43,567 nucleotides of DNA from Treponema sp. (GCA_017525605.1 JAFXSM010000046.1:1-43567); one strand, 5' to 3'. Positions 14,615 through 22,851 are shown, counted from the stretch's first letter. The notes: a model not told the origin generated them from the letters alone. Numbers and translations are program-made.

Positions 14615-16288
14615 CTATGCCTGCTGGTAGCGGCTTCGTTTTTCATCAAGTTCGACCTTTGTTTTTTCAAGTGCCTTTTTTGCAGAATCGATGACGCTCA
14701 AAATCGCCGCTCCGCACTGCTGGTCGGCAAACAGGTTCGCCTCAAACGGAGCCGCCATCTCATCTCTGAACTGCTGGAGTTCTTCGAGCTGCTTCTCGAT
14801 GTGTTCTTTAATGGGCGTATATTCTTCTGAATCAGTGGTATCCTGCATTGACTTCAACACAGCGGGTTTGCCGAATATGCTGGTATCTTTTATGAGTTTT
14901 GTGACTGCTTTTCCTGTGGTAGCATCAGTTGTTGAAGTTGTTTTATAGAAATTCTTGTTGATGTAGTCTAAAAAATCTTTAATTTCAGCGTTGATTTCTT
15001 CGATTTCCGAGTCATAGAGAACTCCGTTCTGCTGAATGCAGTCGCGGACGATGAGTTTTGCCTCTTCCTGCTGTCTTTCCGTGTTCCAGATGCAGTATTC
15101 GATGAGCTGGCAGTCCATCAGGTCAACTTCATTACGACCGTTCAGAAAAGCGGAGGTACGAAGCAGGTGGACGATTTTCTTCCAGCGGCGCGGCGAAACA
15201 TAATATTTTTCCGCGTCATCACGGTCAGTTTCCGCATTTTTCTGTTGAAGTGCCTTTCTGACGGCAGAAAAAACGGCAGCGGCTTCCTGCGAGAATTCCA
15301 CCTCATCAATTTCGGACTGCCATTTTTTCAATTCGTCCGCAGTAATGAGCAGCTTTTTCATTTCGTCATCAAGGGTCAATTTCTGAGCGTTAGAACCCTG
15401 CGTTATCATCTCAAGCAGTTTTGACTCATCGCTGATTTCGTCGATTGTCAGGCGGACAATCATTCTGTCCCAAACGGCATCAAGCCCCTCGTCTTTCGGC
15501 GGAAGTTCGTTTGACGCAGTAACAAGAAGTTTGAGCGGAACATCCTCAATGACATTCCCGTTTTTGTACTTCTTTTCGTTGATAATCCACAGAAGCGTAT
15601 TCAGGATGATGGAATTTGCCTTCCAAATTTCATCAAGGAAAGCAACATCGGCAGTCGGCAGATATCCGTCTGTGAGCGTTTTGATTACGCCTTTTTCAAG
15701 GTCTGGCAAAGATGGCGGTCCAAAAATGGTATCTGGCGTTGAAAACTGGTTCATCAAATACTCGAAATATTTGATTTCTCCCTTCGCTGAAGAATTTCCG
15801 CTGTTATTTGTGGAAGCCGCACATTTGAACGCTTCCTTTATGCGGCGGGCAAGCATACTCTTTCCCACGCCAGGCGCCCCCAGATAGAAAATGCTCTCTC
15901 CTGCAACCGCCGCAAGCAATGAAAGCCTCACAGCTTCTTCTCTTTCAAGAAAATTCGTGTTGAGCATTTCAAGAAGTTTTCCCATTCGCTCGTGAATGTC
16001 CATCGTTGTCGTGTTTTCTGCCATATTTTCCTCCGTTGTGGCATTTGTATTGTCGTTATGAACAATCTGCGCATATACCGTGCCATGTTCATCTTTTTGC
16101 ATTTCAATTTCCGGAATCTGTTTCAAGACCTCCGAGAATTTCTGCACCCCGAACAGAGCGCGGATTTCTGTTATCATGTCTTTGTTCCATTTGAGCTTCT
16201 GTGTGATTACAGACGGATTGATTCGTCCAGAACTTTCCGTAAGAACAGAAGTTATCTGCTCTGCGACACCAGCTTTTGTGAACTCCAT
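14615..16288 (-). CDS. MoxR/RavA-like AAA+ ATPase
   Basis: 557 residues with GAGAGGGGG 5 nt before ATG 16288. Residues 1-90 form a small separate domain (LKWNKDMITEIRALFGVQKF), perhaps a winged helix or partner-binding part. The AAA+ core follows: Walker A GAPGVGKS near residue 136, Walker B AFLDEIWKAN near 218, sensor 1 LLVTASNELPP, and a lid with SPRRWKKIVHLLRTSAF. The C-terminal 150 residues are coiled and charged. MoxR ATPases such as RavA work with a VWA protein as remodelling chaperones, and related pairs occur in conflict systems. It heads the second transcription unit of the cluster, behind a promoter motif shared with the CARF gene. Its substrate is unknown. Confidence 0.88.
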   Translation of the reverse strand: MEFTKAGVAEQITSVLTESSGRINPSVITQKLKWNKDMITEIRALFGVQKFSEVLKQIPEIEMQKDEHGTVYAQIVHNDNTNATTEENMAENTTTMDIHERMGKLLEMLNTNFLEREEAVRLSLLAAVAGESIFYLGAPGVGKSMLARRIKEAFKCAASTNNSGNSSAKGEIKYFEYLMNQFSTPDTIFGPPSLPDLEKGVIKTLTDGYLPTADVAFLDEIWKANSIILNTLLWIINEKKYKNGNVIEDVPLKLLVTASNELPPKDEGLDAVWDRMIVRLTIDEISDESKLLEMITQGSNAQKLTLDDEMKKLLITADELKKWQSEIDEVEFSQEAAAVFSAVRKALQQKNAETDRDDAEKYYVSPRRWKKIVHLLRTSAFLNGRNEVDLMDCQLIEYCIWNTERQQEEAKLIVRDCIQQNGVLYDSEIEEINAEIKDFLDYINKNFYKTTSTTDATTGKAVTKLIKDTSIFGKPAVLKSMQDTTDSEEYTPIKEHIEKQLEELQQFRDEMAAPFEANLFADQQCGAAILSVIDSAKKALEKTKVELDEKRSRYQQA

Positions 16289-16306
16289 TCAAACCCCCTC
16301 TCTATG

Positions 16307-16336
16307 TATTAGGAATATTTTATGACATAGTTGACA
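16307..16336 (-). promoter_or_regulatory. Shared bipartite promoter motif, copy upstream of MoxR gene
   Basis: On the minus strand: TGTCAACT (16336-16329), 13 nt, TTCCTAATA (16315-16307), ending 18 nt before the MoxR start codon. The copy before the CARF gene has identical spacing. The -35-like and -10-like halves differ from the housekeeping TTGACA/TATAAT boxes nearby, so an alternative sigma factor is plausible; the sigma-like gene in the cluster is the natural candidate. Confidence 0.6.
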
Positions 16337-16338
16337 GT

Positions 16339-16497
16339 TTATGAAATATTTTTGATTTTTTTAGAAAGATGTTCCTTGAAAATAGTAAAAAGAAGAAATG
16401 ACTTTCCCGAACGGCGAAGTCCCGTCACCACCTTGACCATGGAATTCCCCATTTTTCCTACAAGCTGAGAAAGATAGTCTGGACGCGCAAGAATCAT
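16339..16497 (-). pseudogene. N-terminal fragment of an AAA_14/DUF4143-type ATPase
   Basis: A 52-codon frame from ATG 16497 encodes MILARPDYLSQLVGKMGNS and then the Walker A segment VVTGLRRSGKSFLL, the exact start of the AAA_14 ATPase family. It ends at TAA 16341-16339 just before the promoter motif of the MoxR gene. The remaining roughly 350 residues of a normal family member are missing. It is therefore a truncated relic between the sigma-like and MoxR genes, although a retained short ATP-binding peptide cannot be excluded. It has no Shine-Dalgarno. Confidence 0.6.
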
Positions 16498-16500
16498 GCT

Positions 16501-16540
16501 TACTCCATTTTTTTGCGTATATACGCATTTTTATGGAGTA
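16501..16540. repeat. Nested palindrome at the end of the sigma-like gene
   Basis: A 14-bp perfect palindrome TGCGTATATACGCA (16514-16527) is enclosed by TACTCCAT (16501-16508) and ATGGAGTA (16533-16540), with T-rich spacers of 5 nt on both sides. The outer right arm includes the stop codon of the sigma-like gene. The T-rich spacers do not pair with each other, so it fits a protein-binding dyad or processing element better than a classical terminator. Confidence 0.5.
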
Positions 16541-17466
16541 TTCATCATCTTATCCAAGAACTTCCTCATCGTCCTGCTTGCATCAGTCTTATCTTTTCCG
16601 AACCAGGAAGCAACTTCTTCTTGTGTGGGCAACTCGTTTTTCTGAAAAAACTCAATGACTTTCCTCGCCGCCTGTGTTTCTGCAAATGTTTTTTTTCGAA
16701 TTAAGTCCAGTGCGGTTTCTATTTCTATGTTTGCGCTTTCTGCCTCACACAGAAACTGCCTCGTTATAAGCGCAGAAATATATGTTTTTGTCCTTTCCTG
16801 AGAGTTTAAGTAAGCGTCGTTTATTTTTTCAACGCAGGAATCCAATTCCTCCAACTCAATAAGAAAATCGAAATCTACATCGCCGCAACCGCTTTTTTGG
16901 GAAACGGATTTCTCATCCAAGACAGAATATTCATTTCCATCTTCATCCACGGATTTTTCACCTGTGGTTCTTGATTGTTCCTGAAGACGAAGCAGTTCAT
17001 TGATTTCACTTTTGCTTGTGCCAAAAATAGCCGCAAGCCTTTCCTGTACTTCTGGATCAGAAATGTTTTTTCCATATTGCTCTGCCCAGTGAATCATCTG
17101 CTTTAGCTGTCTTTGCTTTTTCTGCGGGAAAGAAATTGCACTGGACTCAAAGAGCTTCAATTTCTCATTGGCGCGGCGGATTTCATTTTTTATGGAAACA
17201 GAAATATATGAAATGTATTTTTCAGCAGAACCTTCAAAAGACGTAATGCTCAAGTTTACGCATTTCATTATTTCTTCACCTGCATTCTGAACCCCTGCTT
17301 TTTGAAAAACGCCGCTCGCCCATTTCCAGATATTCTCTGCAAGTTTTGTCCTTAAAGAAGTAAATTCCTCAGACTCCTGTCTATTCTTTTCTTTTAGCAA
17401 AAGAAGCTCTGAGAAAGTTTCCGTTATCTTACATTCAAGTTTTTCCCTTTGCTGATTTGTTTCCAT
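16531..17466 (-). CDS. Sigma-70-family-like transcription factor
   Basis: 311 residues from ATG 17466 with GGGAG 7 nt upstream, 20 nt after the CARF gene. Residues 50-105 look like a sigma region 2 (core-binding helix pair): MKCVNLSITSFEGSAEKYIS then YISVSIKNEIRRAN. Residues 110-170 resemble region 3: PQKKQRQLKQMIHWAEQYGK then VQERLAAIFGTSKSEINELL, followed by the acidic linker SVDEDGNEYSVLDE. The end holds a helix-turn-helix (LPTQEEVASWFGKDKTDASR) in the region 4 position, spaced by a longer helical insert. Sequence is too divergent for a housekeeping factor. It probably directs RNA polymerase to special promoters; the duplicated upstream motif of this cluster is the obvious target. Assignment rests on pattern similarity only. 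Confidence 0.6.
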   Translation of the reverse strand: METNQQREKLECKITETFSELLLLKEKNRQESEEFTSLRTKLAENIWKWASGVFQKAGVQNAGEEIMKCVNLSITSFEGSAEKYISYISVSIKNEIRRANEKLKLFESSAISFPQKKQRQLKQMIHWAEQYGKNISDPEVQERLAAIFGTSKSEINELLRLQEQSRTTGEKSVDEDGNEYSVLDEKSVSQKSGCGDVDFDFLIELEELDSCVEKINDAYLNSQERTKTYISALITRQFLCEAESANIEIETALDLIRKKTFAETQAARKVIEFFQKNELPTQEEVASWFGKDKTDASRTMRKFLDKMMNTP

Positions 17467-17486
17467 GAAAAGTCTCCCGAATTAGT

Positions 17487-18125
17487 CTACAGTGCAAAGA
17501 ACGCATCGAGCGACTTTAAAGCGCTGTTTTCATCAGGAGCTTCCATGGCACACACAAGTCCGTTCAGATAGTAAAGGGATGTCACGTCGTAGAGTTCCGG
17601 ATTTTCGGGGTATGTTTTTCCATCCTCGTGCTTGATAAAGTCTACCTTTCCATACACTACTTTTTTTACGTCCGCATCAAAAAACTTCTCCGCAAAATTC
17701 AAAACACACATCATCACCATAGGGAGCGGTTTGGGACCGAATGTTATGTCAACGAAAAGTTCTGCTTCCCTTTCGATTTTTGAAAGCATTGCACGGAGAC
17801 GCTTCTCGTGATTTTTCTTTGTCTCTATAAATTCAGAATCAATCGTTTCATAAGAAATTTTTGCGCCGATTTTTCCGTTGATTTCATCAAGTTCCTGCTG
17901 GAACAAGCCCGCGTTTTTGCCGGAATTTCCTTTTTCTGAAATGGTTTTAAGAATGACGACTTTTACCTGGTCGCCAGCCTTTAATTTTTCCGCCAGCACG
18001 GCATTTATCGGAAAAATGACTTTTCCTGTATACAGGCAGCCTGCATTTCCAGTTTCTGCGTAGCACTGGGCATATCTTTCTGACATTTCCTTCATCGGAA
18101 TGTCAACAAATACGATTTTTTTCAT
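17487..18125 (-). CDS. CARF-like (DxTHG-type) nucleotide-sensing protein
   Basis: 212 residues. ATG 18125 has GAGGTG 5 nt upstream; the longer frame to 18227 runs through a terminator and is rejected. A Rossmann-like start (KKIVFVDIPM) is followed by VLAEKLKAGDQVKVVILKT, and then by the signature DITFGPKPLPMVMMCVLNFA near residue 127. That fits the D-x-T-x-G loop of CARF proteins (Csx1/Csx2/TM1812-type), followed by VKKVVYGKVDF and ELYDVTSLYYLNGL as in that family. CARF domains bind cyclic oligoadenylate or related RNA-end nucleotides. Here no HEPN, nuclease or CRISPR locus is attached, so it could act by controlling its sigma-like neighbour. The ligand is unknown. Confidence 0.68.
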   Translation of the reverse strand: MKKIVFVDIPMKEMSERYAQCYAETGNAGCLYTGKVIFPINAVLAEKLKAGDQVKVVILKTISEKGNSGKNAGLFQQELDEINGKIGAKISYETIDSEFIETKKNHEKRLRAMLSKIEREAELFVDITFGPKPLPMVMMCVLNFAEKFFDADVKKVVYGKVDFIKHEDGKTYPENPELYDVTSLYYLNGLVCAMEAPDENSALKSLDAFFAL

Positions 18126-18142
18126 TTTTTCACCTCTTTTGT

Positions 18143-18172
18143 TATTAGAAACATTTCCTTTCCAAGTTGACA
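18143..18172 (-). promoter_or_regulatory. Shared bipartite promoter motif, copy upstream of CARF gene
   Basis: On the minus strand: TGTCAACT (18172-18165), 13 nt, TTTCTAATA (18151-18143), ending 17 nt before the CARF start codon. Seventeen of the 18 motif positions equal those of the copy before the MoxR gene, while the 13-nt spacers differ (TGGAAAGGAAATG here). Conserved ends with a diverged spacer are what a sigma factor site would leave. Confidence 0.6.
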
Positions 18173-18178
18173 CTTTTC

Positions 18179-18216
18179 TCAAACAAAAAAGGACTTTCCG
18201 TTTCCGAAAAGTCCTT
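18179..18216 (-). terminator. Terminator of the rpsO-pnp operon
   Basis: Minus strand AAGGACTTT, 10-nt loop, AAAGTCCTT (18216-18189), then a T-rich tail (TTTTTGTTT). It follows the pnp stop by about 42 nt and separates housekeeping genes from the CARF cluster. Confidence 0.75.
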
Positions 18217-18257
18217 GATATTTTCATGATTCAAAAAGTTTCATGATGAACGGCGGC

Positions 18258-20366
18258 TTATTTGCCCTGCGACTCCAAAGCGTCGATGTAAGAAAGGTTC
18301 AACCTTCCCATCTTGTCGACCTCAAGAAGCTTCACAGGAATCACCTGACCTTCCTTCAAGACGTCAGTGACCTTCTCCACCCTCTGCCTAGAGAGCTTGG
18401 AGATGTGGCAGAGACCTTCTTTTCCAGGAAGAATCTCGACGAAGGCGCCGAAGTCCATGATTCTCTTGACCGTTCCCTCGTAGATGTGTCCGACTTCCGG
18501 ATCCTCGCAGATTCCCTTGACCGCAATCTTTGCCTCTTCGGCATTGCGTCCGGTCTTTCCGTAAATCTGCACAGTTCCGTCGTCCTCAACATTGATTTCA
18601 ACGCTGTACTTGTCTTTCAAAGCCTTGATGTTCTTTCCGCCAGGTCCAATCAGAGCACCGATTTTGTCCGGTGAAATCTTCATCGTCAAGATTTTCGGAG
18701 CAAACGGCGAAATCGGCTGAGGCTTGTCGATGCACTTCTCCATGATAGAAAGGATGTGCAGGCGGCCTTCTTTAGCCTGGGCAAGTGCCTTCTTCATGAT
18801 TTCAGTCGTAACGCCGGCAATCTTGATGTCCATCTGGAAACCGGTGATACCGTCTTTTGTACCAGCAACTTTAAAATCCATGTCGCCGAGGTGGTCCTCT
18901 TCGCCGAGGATATCAGAAAGAATCTGGTAGCGTCCATAAGGATTGTCGCCCTCAGGTTCTGTGATGAGTCCCATTGCGATTCCGGCAACCATCTTCTTCA
19001 TCGGAACGCCCGCAGCGAGAAGCGAAAGACATCCGCCACAAGTAGAAGCCTGTGAAGAAGAGCCGTTCGATTCCATGATTTCGGAAACGACGCGGATTGT
19101 GTAAGGGAATTCAGACATCGGAGGAATCATCGGAGCCAAAGAGCGGCGTGCCAAGTTTCCGTGTCCGATTTCGCGACGGCCAGTCGTCAAGCGTCCGACT
19201 TCGCCGACAGAATATGGAGGGAAGTTGTAATGGAGAATGAAGTTCTCGCTTCTCTCTCCGTCGATGTCGTCCAAAACCTGAGCGTCAAGGGCAGTTCCCA
19301 ATGTTGTCACTGCCAAAGACTGAGTTTCGCCACGAGTGAACAATGCTGAACCGTGAGGTGTCGGCAAGACGTTCACTTCGCAAGTGATTGGGCGAATCTC
19401 ATCGCACTTTCTTCCGTCAATGCGGACTCCCTTGTCGAGAATCGATTTTCTCAAAAGGTTGTACTGGATATCGTCGTAGCACTGCTCAAAGAGCTTCTTC
19501 TGGATTTCGTCCTCAAACTGCTCTTTGTGGTTCTCGATAATCTGAGCTTTTGCAAGGGAGATTGCCTTTCCGCGGTTCATCTTTCCGTCCTGGAAACATG
19601 CTTTTTCCAACAGCGGAGTTGCCTCTGCGATAAGCGCTTCCTTGTTCTCAAGCTCAACGTTCAACGGTGCGAGCGGAAGCTTTTCCTTTCCGCATTTAGC
19701 GACAAGCTGCTCCTGAAGTTCACACATCGCAGTGATGAATCCCTGAGCCTTCTCCAAAGCACCGAGCATTACTTCCTCGGAAACTTCATCAGCACCGCCC
19801 TCGACCATCGTAAAGCCGTCTTTCGTTCCGGCAACGACAATCTCAAGGTCAGCAGCTTCCTGCTGCTTGAAAGTCGGGTTGATTACGTACTCGCCGTTCA
19901 GATAAGCAACACGAGCGGCTGCAACAGGTCCGTGGAAAGGAATGTCTGAAATTGAAACGGCTGCAGAAGATGCGATTACTGCAAGAATGTCAGGCGGGTT
20001 TATGCCATCAGAAGAAACGCAGGTCGGAACAATCTGAATCTCGCGTCCGAAAGCTGGTTCGAAAAGGGGGCGCATAGGGCGGTCGATGAGACGAGAAACC
20101 AAAATCTCTTTGTCCTTCGGTCTACCTTCGCGTTTTATGAAGCCGCCAGGGATTTTTCCGGCAGCGTAGTATTTTTCGTTGTATTCAACGGTAACAGGAA
20201 CGAAATCAAGTCCTTCTTTCACTTCCGAAGAAGCGCAGACTGTCGCAACAATCGCTGCGCCGGCGAACTGCGCGTAAACACAACCGTTCGCCTGCTTTCC
20301 GATTTTGCCAGTCTCGAGAACCAATTCATCGTTTCCGATTTTGTAAGTTACTCGATTTATAGCCAT
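18258..20366 (-). CDS. pnp: Polyribonucleotide nucleotidyltransferase (PNPase)
   Basis: 702 residues, full length. It degrades RNA 3' to 5' with phosphate and is a degradosome component. Domains in order: first RNase PH domain (start to about 220, GGFIKREGRPKDKEILVSRL), an alpha-helical linker, second RNase PH domain with FTRGETQSLAVTTLG and the catalytic-site segment MDFKVAGTKDGITGFQMDIK, a KH domain (IGALIGPGGKNIKALK) and a C-terminal S1 domain (GTVKRIMDFGAFVEILPGKE). It lies 21 nt after rpsO, the conserved pairing in many bacteria, and a terminator follows. Nothing unusual in sequence. Confidence 0.98.
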   Translation of the reverse strand: MAINRVTYKIGNDELVLETGKIGKQANGCVYAQFAGAAIVATVCASSEVKEGLDFVPVTVEYNEKYYAAGKIPGGFIKREGRPKDKEILVSRLIDRPMRPLFEPAFGREIQIVPTCVSSDGINPPDILAVIASSAAVSISDIPFHGPVAAARVAYLNGEYVINPTFKQQEAADLEIVVAGTKDGFTMVEGGADEVSEEVMLGALEKAQGFITAMCELQEQLVAKCGKEKLPLAPLNVELENKEALIAEATPLLEKACFQDGKMNRGKAISLAKAQIIENHKEQFEDEIQKKLFEQCYDDIQYNLLRKSILDKGVRIDGRKCDEIRPITCEVNVLPTPHGSALFTRGETQSLAVTTLGTALDAQVLDDIDGERSENFILHYNFPPYSVGEVGRLTTGRREIGHGNLARRSLAPMIPPMSEFPYTIRVVSEIMESNGSSSQASTCGGCLSLLAAGVPMKKMVAGIAMGLITEPEGDNPYGRYQILSDILGEEDHLGDMDFKVAGTKDGITGFQMDIKIAGVTTEIMKKALAQAKEGRLHILSIMEKCIDKPQPISPFAPKILTMKISPDKIGALIGPGGKNIKALKDKYSVEINVEDDGTVQIYGKTGRNAEEAKIAVKGICEDPEVGHIYEGTVKRIMDFGAFVEILPGKEGLCHISKLSRQRVEKVTDVLKEGQVIPVKLLEVDKMGRLNLSYIDALESQGK

Positions 20367-20387
20367 TTTTTGCTCTTTTTATTCACC

Positions 20388-20666
20388 TTATTTGAGGTAG
20401 TCACGGATTCCGATCTCTTCGATGAGCTTGCGGTATCCCTCAAGGTCATTCTTCTTGTAGTATGCGAGAAGACCGCGGCGTGCACCGATTACCTTTCCGA
20501 GGCTTCTCTTTGCGCCAGAATCCTTCGGGAACGCCTTGATGTGAGTTGTGAGCTGCTTGATTCTCTCTGTGAGAAGAGCAATCTGAACTTTTGTGTTTCC
20601 TGTGTCAGCCTCGTTTGCGCCGAATCTTGCAACGATAGATTTTGTTGTTTCTTTTGTAAGTGCCAT
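20388..20666 (-). CDS. rpsO: 30S ribosomal protein S15
   Basis: 92 residues, usual length. It binds 16S rRNA early in assembly of the small-subunit platform. Family features: IVARFGANEADTGNTKVQIA, then LTTHIKAFPKDSGAKRSLGK and RRGLLAYYKKNDLEGYRKLI. The gene starts ATG 20666 with GGAGT about 6 nt upstream and leads into pnp. In several bacteria S15 represses its own message at the leader; I see no clear leader structure here. Confidence 0.98.
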   Translation of the reverse strand: MALTKETTKSIVARFGANEADTGNTKVQIALLTERIKQLTTHIKAFPKDSGAKRSLGKVIGARRGLLAYYKKNDLEGYRKLIEEIGIRDYLK

Positions 20667-20693
20667 TTTACTTACTCCTATAAAAAAATATTT

Positions 20694-22664
20694 TTAATCT
20701 GGACAATCGAACCTAACCGCCCGAACAAATCCGCCAATCAATTTATTGGAAAAGGAAAGGCGTATGATTCCATTTTCCAACATACAATCGGAACGATATG
20801 CACGGACACTTACAGTTGACTGCACTTCACCAGATTTTCTGCAATTTTGATTTTTCGGTGAGCCGAACACGGACATTATCACCGAAACTTTATATGAACC
20901 GTCAGGAGGAAGAATCTGAATGCCGATTTTCTTCGCGACAAGCTCCGTTTTTTCATGATTCTCAGAATTTTCTGAATTTTCAATTTTAACTGAATTCCAC
21001 TTCCAGTCGAAACCAGAACAATCCAGAACGAAAGGATGCTCAAGCATTGCTTCCACAGGATGAAAATCCGCATTCAAAATGCAATCGCGGATTCGGGAAG
21101 ACGAAACCTTTCTCTCTTCATACATTACTGAATCGATTGTCTGTAGGGTGAAATTGCTCCTGATGCTGAAATCAGCGATTTGCTGCATATCGGTAGAGCC
21201 ATTGTAGCCGCAGTGAAAATCCTTTCCCTCCGACAAATGTTTCATACCGCATAAATCAATGAGTTTCTTTAAGAATTCAGTTCCTTCGATTTTAGCGAAT
21301 TCGGGAGAAAAGTCAATCACAATGGCGAACGAGAATCCCTTTGCGGCAAGGATTTCAAGTTTTTGCGCCAAAGACGAAATGTCGCCCGGATAAACGGCAG
21401 GATTCTTGAGTGCGCGAAGCGACTTCGTGAACGTCACAATGCCCGGAACGAGATTCTTCGTCCTCTGCGACAACGCCGAATCGAAAAGCGCGTCATGCCC
21501 GATATGAGGCCCGTCAAAGCTCCCTATCGTAATTGCCGTTCCCGCATTTTTGAATTCACTGCTGAATTCTCCGTTCACAACCTGCTCCCATGTGAAGATT
21601 GTGAAATCCTTGTTCGGAGGAATGACGAACCCGTAGCTGAATTTGTCGCCGTTTTTTACGACGATGCCGGCGAATTTTCCTTTCGGATAAAAAACCGCAA
21701 GTTCCGCATCGTCTTCGACTTCCGACTTTCCGACATTTTTGAAGAACCCAGAGAACACACGCGAATTGAGCGGCTTTCCGTTCGAGAACGATTCGACGAA
21801 ATGCGACGAAAGAAGAACAGGATGAAGACCGCAATATTCAGCCAAACTGAATGTCATCTGCTTGAGATTCGCACGGATTTCCGCGTGTTCGGCTTCAAAA
21901 TTCACTTCGTTGTTTTTCGTGTCTTTTTTTTCTGTATTGTCGTTTTCGCCTGACTTTCCGAAGCTGAATGTCCTCGGATGCACAAGGAGAGAATCAATCG
22001 TGAAATCATCGAGTTCGGAATAGCCGACAGCATCAGAAAGTTCGAACGGGCCGACTTTGGTGCGGCGGAGTGCGTAGAGATGCGCAAATGTCCCGCACTT
22101 CTTGGCGATATCGCGCGCCAACGCCCGTATGTACGTTCCCTTCGAGCAATGAACCTCGACGAGCGCGTACTTTCCTTTGAAATCGAGAAGTTTTATGTCG
22201 AATATCGTTATTTTTCTTGCAGGAAGCTCCGCCTCTTTTCCCGTCCTCGCCAAATCGCTCGCGCGTTTTCCGTCAACGTGCAGTGCGCTGAACAACGGAG
22301 GCACCTGCTCAATCTCGCCCACAAAAGAAGAAATCGCAGCGCGCAATTCGGATTCTGTTGGAATTCTTCCGCCCGATTTTATGACATTGCCGGTCGGGTC
22401 GAGAGTGTCCGTTTTCTCGCCGAATTCAATGAGCGCGACATATTTCTTGTCGAAATTCGTGATATGGGGCACAAGCCTAGTGAGCCTTCCTGACAAAACT
22501 ACAAGAAGCCCGTCGGCGAACGAGTCCAAAGTTCCGGTGTGGCCGACCTTTCCGGTTCCCAAAGCGTGCTTTACGGACGACAAAGATGAGAAGCTAGTCT
22601 TCCCGTATTTTTTTGCAAGAAGAATGATTCCAGATTCGCTTTCCGTTTGATTTTTTGATTTCAT
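20694..22664 (-). CDS. truB: Fused TruB tRNA pseudouridine-55 synthase and RibF-type FAD synthetase domain
   Basis: About 656 residues from ATG 22664, which has AAGGAA 9 nt upstream; GTG 22697 and ATG 22685 lie in frame upstream but lack ribosome sites. Residues 10-300 are TruB: GHTGTLDSFADGLLVV holds the catalytic Asp, and SKGTYIRALARDI is the second family motif. TruB makes pseudouridine 55 in tRNA T arms. Residues 370-560 are the adenylyltransferase half of RibF: ITIGSFDGPHIGHDALF and SSSRIRDCI, which makes FAD from FMN. The riboflavin-kinase domain with its GFPTAN motif is missing, and the last 100 residues are divergent. In many treponemes truB and ribF are adjacent, so this is a gene fusion. 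TruB half is certain; RibF activity needs proof. Confidence 0.9.
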   Translation of the reverse strand: MKSKNQTESESGIILLAKKYGKTSFSSLSSVKHALGTGKVGHTGTLDSFADGLLVVLSGRLTRLVPHITNFDKKYVALIEFGEKTDTLDPTGNVIKSGGRIPTESELRAAISSFVGEIEQVPPLFSALHVDGKRASDLARTGKEAELPARKITIFDIKLLDFKGKYALVEVHCSKGTYIRALARDIAKKCGTFAHLYALRRTKVGPFELSDAVGYSELDDFTIDSLLVHPRTFSFGKSGENDNTEKKDTKNNEVNFEAEHAEIRANLKQMTFSLAEYCGLHPVLLSSHFVESFSNGKPLNSRVFSGFFKNVGKSEVEDDAELAVFYPKGKFAGIVVKNGDKFSYGFVIPPNKDFTIFTWEQVVNGEFSSEFKNAGTAITIGSFDGPHIGHDALFDSALSQRTKNLVPGIVTFTKSLRALKNPAVYPGDISSLAQKLEILAAKGFSFAIVIDFSPEFAKIEGTEFLKKLIDLCGMKHLSEGKDFHCGYNGSTDMQQIADFSIRSNFTLQTIDSVMYEERKVSSSRIRDCILNADFHPVEAMLEHPFVLDCSGFDWKWNSVKIENSENSENHEKTELVAKKIGIQILPPDGSYKVSVIMSVFGSPKNQNCRKSGEVQSTVSVRAYRSDCMLENGIIRLSFSNKLIGGFVRAVRFDCPD

Positions 22665-22704
22665 TCCGCATAGTTCCTTTTTCATGGAATCAATCACAAA
22701 ATCG

Positions 22705-22736
22705 AAAAAAGAGCCACCGACTTTTATCAGCGACTC
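22705..22736 (-). terminator. G-U-rich terminator between rbfA and truB
   Basis: Minus strand GAGTCGCTGAT, loop AAAA, GTCGGTGGCTC, then TTTTTT. The 11-bp stem uses several G-U pairs and works only as minus-strand RNA, showing its direction. The gap 22737-22851 holds no ORF. Confidence 0.65.
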
Positions 22737-22851
22737 TTTTTTCGGATTTGATGCCAGTATTAATGAAGATTTTCACCAAAAAGGCATCGATTTTTCAAAT
22801 CTGCCAAAAATTCAATTTCCAATTGATTTTCAATTGAATTAAAAAACAGAT

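Noticed and set aside
17487..18172. CRISPR locus beside the CARF-like gene
   Set aside because: No direct-repeat array or cas gene is found anywhere in the window.
18126..18227. N-terminal extension of the CARF-like protein
   Set aside because: It reads through the pnp terminator and the promoter motif, whereas ATG 18125 has GAGGTG.
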